From the NCBI GenBank assembly GCA_001599915.1, contig BCIG01000001.1:186001-250000 (forward strand): a stretch of 64,000 nucleotides of DNA, read 5' to 3'. This stretch comes from Symbiotaphrina buchneri. Its lineage: Eukaryota > Ascomycota > Symbiotaphrinales > Symbiotaphrinaceae. The position numbers and the translations under genes were made by a program. Numbering within the stretch: the first letter of the stretch is position 1; every line of letters begins with the position of its first letter. Below, piece by piece: positions 48,906 to 58,196 of the stretch. The notes beneath the pieces were generated by a model, which was given only the letters and a program-made list of their open reading frames with translations, was not told the origin of the DNA and searched no databases.

Positions 48906-49580
48906 TTTCCTTGCTAATTGTTTGCTGTACCACGGGCACAACAGAGGAAAACAGCAGAAAACCGATGAGGTCCGGGCTACAGAGATATATATGAATGCAG
49001 CGGCGTAGGGGCGCAGCTATCTAGTCTCCTACATCATGGCAGCTGTGCGATATTCGACTATCTGTTGTCGCTTCCTGTGTTCTCTGATATCGGGGCGAGC
49101 GACGTCACAACGTATGCAGGGGCGTCTACAGGGATCATGACTCCAATGTGGGTGCAGCTTCACCTGCCGTTGTATCGTGGACAACCGTGTTATTGGCGTT
49201 CAATGATCTGTCTTATCTGCGCGTACTACGATATCTGTCTGTTGTGTTGACCACCTGCCCAGAGCGGCATAGCCTCGGCTTGGTCAAAGGAGTGTTGCAC
49301 AGTTCCGGTATCGTGGAATGACGTCTGATAGCAGCAAGCCTCGCGGGACGGGAGCTTGCAACTGACCAATACGAAATCATTGTGCGATTTCTCAGTTCAG
49401 GTCAGGATGTGCCGTGGGTGAATCACATGAACGACTCGCTGTAGAGGTCTCGAGGTTCGCTAACATGCGCTGGCAGCGGCAGAGATTCATGCAGTCTATG
49501 TACCTATATACAACGAACAAGATGAGCGCCTTAAAAGAGAATGGACCAAAAAAAGAGATCTATGTTAACATGCTCTAACT
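48906..49580. other. Intergenic
   Basis: Holds the promoter of the small GPI-type gene and the 3' flank of the Old Yellow Enzyme gene, both on minus. No other feature recognised. Confidence 0.55.
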
Positions 49581-50867
49581 TTATATCTTCTCCAACGGCT
49601 TATTCGCCGGGAAAGTCCCTCTATGATACTGTATAGGCCACTGAACCTCGACGCCAAGTCTATATGCTACCCTCAAGACCCATTCCGGCTCCCGCATGAA
49701 CTGACGGGCCACCAACACGATATCCGCGGTGGGTTCCCGCCGTTCCCTCGTCTGGACGATGTCCCGGACGTGCTGCGCCTCTTCGGGCACCTCGTTGAAT
49801 TCCACAATGCTCTTGGCCTGTTCCGCCTCGGTGATCATCCCGACGGCGGCGAAGAGCAGTGGGATCTTCGCATCGACCATCTTTTGGCGTATGAGGCCGC
49901 ATACCTCTACCTGGTAGTTGGTGTGCATGGCAATCTTCTGGTCGGGACTGTTGCCTGCCGCGCTGACGTCCAGCAAGTCGACGCCCGCGGCCGGCAACAG
50001 CTTCGCAAAGGCGATGGATTGCTCGACGTCCCAGCTCGGGCGGTCGTCGATGTAATCCGTGGAGCTGATCCGATACAGCAAGGGCATCCCGGCCGGAATA
50101 ACCTCTCTGACCGCCTTGATGATCTCCAGCGGTAGGCGCACCCGGTTCTCGAAGCTGCCGCCGTATTCATCCGTTCGCTGGTTGCTCAGCGGGCTGACCC
50201 ATGAGTGCAGCAAGTAGCCATGGGCGCCGTGGATCTCGATCACATCAATCCCCGCTTCCACGGCGCGCCGGGCCGCGTCACGGAAAGCTTGAATCAGCTC
50301 GCGGATATCCTCCTTGGTCATGGCCTTGGGTACCGCGTAATCCTCACTCCACCGGATGGCAGACGCGCCATTGACGTTGTTGGGCCACCCACCGACGTCT
50401 TCAGTCGCTGTAATGCTGCGTCCGCGGGTCGACACCAGCCAAGGGGCGACCGTCGAGGCCTTCCGGCCAGCATGTGCAAGCTGGATACCCAACTTCTGTC
50501 CCTGCGAGTGCACATAGTCCGCAATCCGCTTCACCGGAGCCTTCTGACTGTCCTTCCACAAGCCGAGGTCGTTGGGGGTGATTCTCCCTTCTGGCAGCAC
50601 CGCGGTGGCCTCGACGATAGTCAAGCTGGCACCACGGAAGGCCAGGCCTCCGAGATGGACAAGGTGGTAGTCGGTCGCAAAACCATCGTCGGCCGAGTAC
50701 TGGCACATGGGTGCCACCCATATCCTGTTCTGAAAGGTGACGTCGCGGATCTTGATCGGGCGGAATAGAGTCGGTGAATTGGGCGACAAGGCCGTGCCTG
50801 CTGGGGGATTTGTTCGTGGGGTAAAGTACGGCACGCCTGGCGCAGGCTCATTTTTCGGGGCCCCCAT
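49581..50867 (-). CDS. NADH:flavin oxidoreductase, Old Yellow Enzyme family (YqjM-like)
   Basis: Single-exon 428-residue FMN-dependent ene-reductase on a TIM barrel. Landmarks: LFRPIKIRDVTFQNRIWVAP leading into MCQYSADDG with Cys55, the regulatory Cys typical of the thermophilic-like YqjM class; GIQLAHAGRKAS near residue 130; IEIHGAHGYLLHSW with His213 and His216, the substrate-binding pair; and SPLSNQRTDEYGGSFENRVR. The C-terminal part (residues about 380-415) has DIVLVARQFMREPEWVLRVA, where Arg binds FMN phosphate. Coding bias toward G and C in third positions is strong compared with many neighbours. The physiological substrate is unknown. Confidence 0.94.
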   Translation of the reverse strand: MGAPKNEPAPGVPYFTPRTNPPAGTALSPNSPTLFRPIKIRDVTFQNRIWVAPMCQYSADDGFATDYHLVHLGGLAFRGASLTIVEATAVLPEGRITPNDLGLWKDSQKAPVKRIADYVHSQGQKLGIQLAHAGRKASTVAPWLVSTRGRSITATEDVGGWPNNVNGASAIRWSEDYAVPKAMTKEDIRELIQAFRDAARRAVEAGIDVIEIHGAHGYLLHSWVSPLSNQRTDEYGGSFENRVRLPLEIIKAVREVIPAGMPLLYRISSTDYIDDRPSWDVEQSIAFAKLLPAAGVDLLDVSAAGNSPDQKIAMHTNYQVEVCGLIRQKMVDAKIPLLFAAVGMITEAEQAKSIVEFNEVPEEAQHVRDIVQTRERREPTADIVLVARQFMREPEWVLRVAYRLGVEVQWPIQYHRGTFPANKPLEKI

Positions 50868-53096
50868 TGCTGGAATTGATTATTTATTGAAACTCTGGTT
50901 CGCTGGCCGTTCTTTTCTTGCCTTTTTGCCTTTGCCCCACGTTTTCGGTACGCCGAGTCCGACAATGAGGTTCAGCCCTTCCACAACGAGTGACCCGCTC
51001 GAGTCAATGGACAGGTTTCTGGGGCGACAAGGTATTCTGAAGCAAGCCAAAGAAAAAGAGAGTAAGAGAAGGCAGAAATGGAGAGGAAATATATCTTCCG
51101 AATGAAATTGCGGCGTTTTGATATGGCATATCGGATATCGCATATCGCATGCGACATTTGTCAGCCAGCACTAGGGGCGCTCCGAACATTTTGACGCGAT
51201 GTTCGGTGCATTGAAGCAGCGAAGCCTCCCAAAAAAGCGGACCAAGCACGTGACTTCTCTTTCGGAAGTGCATAAGAGCAGTTCCTTTGCGTTCTAAGAA
51301 TGGAAAGAGAGAAAAGAGAAATGATGCATCAGATGGCAGACGTTTTTCGTGCTGTCCATAGTGAACAGTAATGTTCCTTGTTGTTATATCGAGCTGCTTT
51401 GTTCTTCCTGGCCCACAGAAGGTGCGAAAAGATAAAGAGCAGCGTTGGCGCCGAAGAGCAGCCGCAGGAAAGAGCGTTGCCTTGGTTCTTCGCACCCTTG
51501 TTGTCTTTGCTGCTGGTCATGTCTTTGGAATGCCATTTGTTGTGGCCAGACTGGATACGGTGCAACATGCGGATCGGGGGAGATGGAGTGCTCCCCGTGC
51601 TGTTGCGTGTTGTATCAGACTGCCACTTGGCTTGGCGCCGTCACTTCTTCTGCAAGTGTGATGACGATGCACCTTGACATTAGGCTCTCCGATTTAACGT
51701 CTTTCTTTCTCACGCTTCGTAGGATAGGAATCTCCTTGTTTCCGTGTCGAGAGTGCATGGCGAAAGCCTGCATGACAGTGTGGAGGGTGACGGAGAACTG
51801 CTTCCAGAACGGGTCTAGCGGACTTTTCTTATCTTTGACGTTGAGGAACCAATCGAATGCCGGCATAGGCTGCCTGGTACTAACCATCAACGGCGAAGAC
51901 GGACGGACCTTCTTTTCATTGTCCGGTCATTGATTGGCCAAAGCCCTCGACCTTGCGGATCTGGCTAGCGGTCGTTTCCTCGCTAAACGTTAGCCTCCTT
52001 CACAACTTGTGCAATGCGCATGCAGTCGCAGCGTCTCCGAGATAACAACGAGAGCCAGCCAACGAGCATCTTTGCCGCATCCTTCCTTTCCTTCTATGAA
52101 GTCCTGACAGATCGACTGATAGAGTTTGCATCATGAAAGCTAAATGGACGGGAAGCAGCGCCCTCACACGCCTCTCTCCCCGCGCCAAGACATTTGGCAG
52201 ACGTCACTGACGGCTGCTCCAATGGCCCCGGATGCTGCTACGGTTTGAGCGAAGGAACCAGGGGCTTTGCTCTTCGGAAGACACATCTGTTCCCTTATCA
52301 GCCAAGTGATCTAATAATGTCCAAGCCTCTCATTGTGGATGTACAGGGGAAAACCTGATAGGAACGGTACGGAACGGGTGGTTCGGGGTCCCTCATCGGC
52401 AGTGAGAGTGGGACCCATAAGAGAGGGCAAGGGAGATAGGAGGTTATTTTGTACGAAGTAGTGTCCGTGGTGATAGCAATCAGATTATTATGTGGAATAT
52501 CTAGGAAGATTGGATCCATTATTCTGTATTGATACGATTAGATCTGTAAGGTAGGTACTGTATCCTATGTCCTGATAATATGGATGTCAACCATCATTCG
52601 GGAAAGGGTCATGGCTTCTTCCTTACCTTACCATACGGCTAAAGCCAAAGCGACAACGCCATGCCGCTATTGGCTTCGCATGGGTTTTGGTCTGAGATCA
52701 TCCCCGGAAGGGTCCATTTTATTATGTATTCGCAGTATTCAACAGCTCAAATGTCACGCGCAGTACGGATGATATAATTCCCCCCATCACCCTGTTACTG
52801 TCCATCCCCTTTCCTCGAACATTACTATTCCGCTTGGCCTCTCTCCACCGTTAAATATATCATTATCCTGCACCTCCTACTTTACTATTGCTATTGTTCG
52901 TTTCCTATTGCTCTTGCTGGTGCTGGACATCTCGTCATTGCGTTTCTCCGGCATAGGCGTAGTGCCGGGAAATTTTCTCGCTGCCCTCCGTCACTTATCC
53001 GAACTCGGAGGTGGCCCTCCACCAATCTCGCGATATATACCGACGCTGGGCGTACGAAGCAACATTGTATAGGAGCCGGCCAGACAAAGACGTAAA
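50868..53096. other. Intergenic, divergent promoter region (2.2 kb)
   Basis: Separates the Old Yellow Enzyme (-) and the ammonium transporter (+). Contains an ATATCG-rich patch at about 51120-51150, TACGAAGTA at 52452-52460 and a set of HGATAR sites. Open frames at 51000-51930 lack family resemblance. Confidence 0.55.
52295..52578. promoter_or_regulatory. Cluster of AreA-type GATA sites
   Basis: Four HGATAR matches: TTATCA at 52295-52300 (minus), AGATAG at 52434-52439, TGATAG at 52471-52476 and TGATAA at 52573-52578. They lie 520-800 nt upstream of the ammonium transporter start. AreA/NIT2 GATA factors drive nitrogen-scavenging genes, including ammonium permeases, so the placement fits. Four sites in this length are only modestly more than chance. 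Confidence 0.4.
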
Positions 53097-54918
53097 ATGT
53101 CGTACGCTTGGGTCGGCGCTCCAGCCGTCTTCAATGGCACAAATGCTCTCGGGGGTGATTCAAGTGAGTTTTTCATGGACCTTCCCTCATCATGAATGCC
53201 AGAACCATAAGACGGATTCTTTGCGCAACTGCCCAGAGACTACCATAGGATCCCAATGCTAATTGTTTTCTCAAAGATGTGATCAATGTGAATCAATGGT
53301 ACCAATCGGGTGACCAGGCGTACATCATAGTGGCCTCTGCCATGGTGTTCATAATGGTGCCCGGTCTAGGCTTTCTGTACTCGGGACTGGCCAGGAGAAA
53401 GTCGGCGCTGAGCATGATCTGGGCCTGTATGGGCTCGTTGTCGGTCATCACCTTTCAATGGTATTTCTGGGGTTATTCGTTGGCCTTCAGCCCGTCAGAG
53501 ACCAGCCACTTTATCGGGGACCTGAAACGGTTCGGCCTCATGAACACACTGGCTGCTCCCTCTCCCGGGTCACCGCTGATTCCAGATCTACTGTATGCTT
53601 TTTACCAGGTCAGTCACTTGCGCAGCTGCTAATTCTGCACCCTGGCATGCAATGACTGACACTTTGTACAGATGGGATTTTGCGCCGTCACCGCAGCGAT
53701 TACCGTCGGTGCCGTAGCGGAAAGAGGGAGGCTGTTGCCGGCGATGGTCTTCACCTTCTTCTGGGCAACCCTGGTGTACTGCCCGATTGCATGTTGGGCC
53801 TGGAACACCAACGGCTGGGCCTTCAACTATGGTGTCATGGATTATGCGGGAGGTGGCCCGGTAGAGATCGGCTCAGGTCTTTCCGCTCTTGCCTATTCGA
53901 TGGTCCTAGGCCGCCGTCAGGAGAAAATGATGCTCAACTTCCGTCCTCATAACGTATCTTTGATCGTCCTTGGTACGATCATCCTGTGGTTCGGCTGGTT
54001 AGGATTCAACGGAGGCTCCGCTTTTGGTGCGAACATGCGGGCTGTCATGGCTTGCTGGAACTCGAACCTATTCGCCAATTTTGCCGCTATTGCATGGGTC
54101 CTGATGGATTTCAGACTCGCTCGGAAATGGTCAATGGTCGGCTGGTGCTCCGGTTATATTTCGGGGCTGGTCGCCGCTACCCCTGCATCCGGATTTATCA
54201 CGCCTTGGGGCAGTGTTGTGTTTGGCATTATCACCGGTATAGTGTGTAACTTGTCAACCAAAGGTCAGTTGTCCTTGATGGCCCCTAAATTCAGTCGCTG
54301 ATTGCTTCAGTCAAATATTGGATTCGTATCGACGACAGTCTCGATGTGTTTGCTGAGCACGGTGTCGGCGGAATGGTCGGGCTTCTGGCCAACGCCTTTT
54401 TCGGTGCTGATTATATCATCGGCCTCGACGGTGTCAATACGGGACTGATTAACGGCGGCTGGATCAATCACAACTGGAAGCAACTATACATCCAGATTGC
54501 TTACATTGTAGCAGCTACAGGCTGGGCGTTTGTCATGAGCGCAATCCTCGCGTTCCTCATCAATCTGGTGCCCGGTCTCCATTTGCGCGCCACCGACGAA
54601 GCCGAACTCTTGGGTATGGACGACGATCAGTTGGGCGAGTTTGCCTATGATTATGTCGAAGTCCGCCGCGATTACCTGGCCTGGACCCCGCCAAAGCATG
54701 AGCAGAGGGAGGAGGACATCGCTCCGGGGGGCCGTCACGGCATCCAGGAACACTCCTCTATGATCGAAGGGAAGCCGCCTGGTAAGGAAGGGAGCCCCGT
54801 TGGTGGTGAACACAGCGCGGTCATCGGTGACCGGCATGGTGTCGCAGCCGAAAAGGTTGAACACCAGCAAGAGCACACTAATCCGACTCCTATGGCCGAG
54901 AGCAATGGCCATCCATAA
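53097..54918 (+). CDS. Ammonium transporter, Mep/Amt/Rh family
   Basis: Plasma-membrane ammonium permease. Exons 53097-53163, 53277-53608, 53672-54263 and 54311-54918 (532 residues; introns 113, 63 and 47 nt). About 11 membrane segments; marks are GFLYSGLARRKSALSMIW, FWGYSLAFS, the VMDYAGGGPVEIGSGLSALA block and AEHGVGGMVGLL. In the pore, the second of the twin histidines is present (His347), while the first position is Glu198. I recall this Glu from yeast Mep1/Mep3-type proteins, in contrast to His in Mep2. The cytosolic C-terminal region of about 130 residues includes the conserved LRATDEAELLGMDDDQLGEF stretch, then a hydrophilic tail. GATA sites upstream suggest nitrogen control. Confidence 0.95.
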
Positions 54919-56062
54919 ATGGGCACAGATGGGCGATTTTTGAACCACATATGACGGAGTTGGATTTACTGGAGGGTTGGAACAGGGGTGGCGCCAATTG
55001 TCTGCTGGGAGTCGGTTGGCAGAGTTTACTGGATTCGAAACCTCATGTACAGCTGGTCCACTGGACACTTGTCGGTCTGCGCACACGCTAGATGTGTTTC
55101 CTTCAGATATATTTGCACTTTCCACCTGTATATACCCCCGCAATATATATCGTCACCATAACAAAATCGAGTCTGCATGACTTTTTGAAGCAAGACGTAC
55201 TCGGATAAGGGAGCCTGGCGCTCCTCCGAGGCTAACGGTCCGGGAGTCCTTCTGTCACATCAACGTCGAGGTGAGAGACTCCTGACCCTTCCACGTGAAA
55301 TCCTGTTCGCTGGGAACAAGCTCTTGTATGAGAACCTCGAGGACCGCCGAGCGCACTTCACAAGGTGATGATGGTACGGCGTCCGAGCCAAGGTAGAGTT
55401 CTCAGCGGGCGAGGTCTCGTCGAGTCATGATGGTGAAACTATTCTGAGATCAAGACATTGACCGATCCTTTGTTCACCCCTATTCTCCTTGAACTTCCGC
55501 TTGTTTCCAACCCATTCAATACCCGCAGCAAAAGCGCCACCTACCTTGACCATTCTTCTCTTTGTTTGATGCCCAGATTCTTCAATTTTTTTGTTAGTTA
55601 TATTGCGAGTCCCCATGAGAAGCCGAATCATTGGATTGCTTTCTGCCTTGTTCCAGGGGGGATAATTGAATCAGCTCACTCAATAGCAAAAAGGATCGGT
55701 TTGACTTCTGATACAACAAAGACCCCCCTTGAGAGATCAAGTGCTACTGGGCCCGACAAAGAAATACAGAGAAGACAAAGAGTTACATACAACCTTACCC
55801 ATGTGTCTGGCTTCTAGAAACACGTGTGTTCTAATTTGGACATCTTGATATCTTCCACTGGCCTTCTAGAAGGGCCGGGCTACATATCATGCTATCTTCT
55901 CCCTCTTGAAAGTGTGAAAAGGCATTACTCCTGAGTATTGACAGAAGACACTCACTATACCACGGACGACTAGAATCCTTCTCGCACTTCGTCATCGATT
56001 CAGTCAGCCATCGACAGATCTATCAGCTGCTTCTATACGATACCTATCACTTGATCCACAAA
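54919..56062. other. Intergenic
   Basis: Between two plus-strand genes. Nothing beyond short unsupported open frames was seen. Confidence 0.55.
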
Positions 56063-57079
56063 ATGACCCTACCAGAACTGATTATCCCTTCCTTGAACGC
56101 CTCTCCCGCAATGACAAGCTCATCTCTTCCGTCTCCCCTGCAGAGGCCTACCGTCCCGCAGCCATGGGTGTGGCGATGCCATCTCTGTTCCAAGAGCTAC
56201 GGGCTCGGGGTAACGCGACGGTGCCTCACAGACGGACACTATTTCTGCTCGGGCCAGACGTCAGAGAGGAGGAGGTCATCGGACAAGCGCAGCAGGTCCA
56301 GCCGGCGTCACCGGGCTTGTGGCAGCGAGTTTGATTACTCGGGCTGGCATGATCATGGGGAGTGGCGGCGCTCTTTGCGGGCGAACAGCAGCCCCTCCGG
56401 GAATAACTGCTGGGACCGGTGCGACTTCCCCAGCGAGTGCAGATGGGGCGCTCGGATGCAGAAGAGAGCAAAGACCACCAAGGCCTTGTCGCCGACCCTG
56501 TCAGCTGAGAGAGTGGAAGCCGGACAGAAGATGCGCGAAAGCCTTATGAACCGGCTCGAAAGGGGCAGTCAATCTTCTGTCTCGACCACAGAGGAGTCAA
56601 GTCCTGAGCAGACGCCACCACCGAGAGAAAAGTGGACTCGAAATGATCCCTTGCGACAACATGGCCAAGTCACACTCTTCATGGCCAAGCAAACTGAGCC
56701 ATCTCCGTTTCTGACCAGCAGCTTTGATGATGATTCCGACGATGACGACGTACCCGGCGCCGGCGCCGTCGCAGCCGTCGAGCCCTCATCGGAGAGGGAA
56801 TGTGACCCCTGTCCCGAACCGCCCATCCGCCCGCTGAGCCCCATCTATCTTGAAGATGGCGACCCCATGGACGCTGGTATAGACCCCTCGTCCACGGGAG
56901 TTGAGGTCTGTACCGCCGCCGGCCGCCGCGCGGAAGGGATACGGGCCCTTGCCAGGAGCTTGGTGGCACACCTACCGGAAATCCAGGGTTTGAATGGATT
57001 GAGCAGAGCGGTTCTGGATGAAACCGATAGTGGGTATTCCTCGGAAGAAGAAGAGGAGAACGAAGAGATGGAGAGGTAA
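56063..57079 (+). CDS. Fungal Cys/His-rich protein of unknown function
   Basis: Single-exon 338-residue protein that I do not recognise. Residues about 37-125 look like a metal-binding module: WRCHLCSKSYGLGVTRRCL, then DGHYFCSGQ, a basic run, ACGSEFDYSGWHDHGEWRR and NNCWDRCDFPSECRWG. The spacing CxxC, Cx(n)DGHxxC, C, CxxxC could bind two zinc ions (inference). The rest is Ser/Pro-rich and acidic, ending with ETDSGYSSEEEEENEEMER. Start: Met at 56063; the frame opens slightly upstream without an ATG. It ends 157 bases from a convergent gene that is also Cys-rich but not evidently related. Confidence 0.78.
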   Translation: MTLPELIIPSLNASPAMTSSSLPSPLQRPTVPQPWVWRCHLCSKSYGLGVTRRCLTDGHYFCSGQTSERRRSSDKRSRSSRRHRACGSEFDYSGWHDHGEWRRSLRANSSPSGNNCWDRCDFPSECRWGARMQKRAKTTKALSPTLSAERVEAGQKMRESLMNRLERGSQSSVSTTEESSPEQTPPPREKWTRNDPLRQHGQVTLFMAKQTEPSPFLTSSFDDDSDDDDVPGAGAVAAVEPSSERECDPCPEPPIRPLSPIYLEDGDPMDAGIDPSSTGVEVCTAAGRRAEGIRALARSLVAHLPEIQGLNGLSRAVLDETDSGYSSEEEEENEEMER

Positions 57080-57235
57080 AGCGAGGAGGGCAAGGGAACT
57101 CCGTCTCTGTATAATAGATAGATCTAGATCAGGCACATACAAACATGGAAAACCTCACAGAAGACAAGGGAAAAGGATTCGAGAAGAAGTCAGTCGTCAT
57201 GAGAGCACTGTAACAATAATTCGGCACTCCGGTCG

Positions 57236-57698
57236 TCAACCCCGACACCTTCGTCCTTCTTGTACATCCTCATGATACATGCCGGTACATATGCCGCATT
57301 TGCTGCAACCCATCTCTTGACGCGCCCGATCCTCCACCAGTCCTCTCGTCTTCATTATGGCGTAGACCCAAGCTAGGTAGGCCCCTTGCCCATCGGCGGC
57401 CAGAGCATCGATCTCCACCTTGGGATCACACTGACACCGCTCGCTCTCCGGGACCGGGTCCAGCACCGAAGGGATGTGCCTTCCGCATCCGAACCATGTC
57501 GTCTTGTCTGTTCAGTCATTCCCACTGTGTTAGCGACTCTCTCTCGTCTTCTGCATTGCCCCAGGCGAGCCGGCGTCGGTCGGACTCATTGCTCTCATGC
57601 GGGGCAGGGGCTGGGACACGGTGCCGCGGCCGGGGGGTAGGGGAGGGGTGGTGGGATGATGTCTTACGGCAGGTGTCGCAGATGGATTTGCGGCACAT
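57236..57698 (-). CDS. Small Cys-rich CxxC protein (fungal family)
   Basis: Two exons on minus, 57698-57668 (31 nt) and 57507-57236, give 100 residues. The spliced N-terminus reads MCRKSICDTCHKTTWFGCGR, then HIPSVLDPVPESERCQCDPK. The C-terminal part has GCSKCGICTGMYHEDVQ. CxxC pairs (ICDTC, CSKC, CGIC) suggest zinc or another soft metal. I recall a widespread family of tiny fungal proteins that begin MCR-C-C-K-TW-GCG-H, with no assigned function. The 160-nt intron is unusually rich in C and G and interrupts the His codon of CHKT. Without splicing the first exon runs into an unrelated Pro-rich frame. Confidence 0.8.
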
Positions 57699-58196
57699 GG
57701 TATGAACGACTTGCTTTGGCTTTCACTTTCCCTTCTTCCTTTTCGATTCAATTGCAAGTCGTGCACTCTTTCACTCGCTGGCTGGAATAGGAATATAACA
57801 ATTACTTCTGCACCGCAAAGGAAGATTTAGACCGCAGCGTCAATTGGCTCGATCGGATGCTATTTATTGTTGAAGGCTTGGCTTCTTTTCTACTCCGAGC
57901 ATTGAGGTCCTTTTCTCATCAAACAACGGCATACCTTCCACCAACCCTCCTTAAGCAGGCATATTGTGCCGGATCCGACCTCGCAGTACCTCCTCTACTG
58001 CCCGGTATATCTTAGAATCGATCAAACTAAACGCACGCTGAGCATTCTTCTATCAAACCAACCAACACCGGTCATTAAGAACTCCAAGTTTCCACACGTC
58101 AATGCTGGCTCGTAACATCGTGACCCTTTCTCTCTTCAGCCCGTATTCACTAATAATGAAGGGGTGCTCAAGCTTCAATTATCATCCTGTTATGCA
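57699..58196. other. Intergenic
   Basis: Promoter of the small Cys-rich gene and 3' flank of the CSC1-like gene, both on minus. Nothing else recognised. Confidence 0.55.

Noticed and set aside
51004-51495. 163-codon minus-strand open frame
   Set aside because: Low-complexity Phe/Leu/Ser-rich translation without family resemblance.
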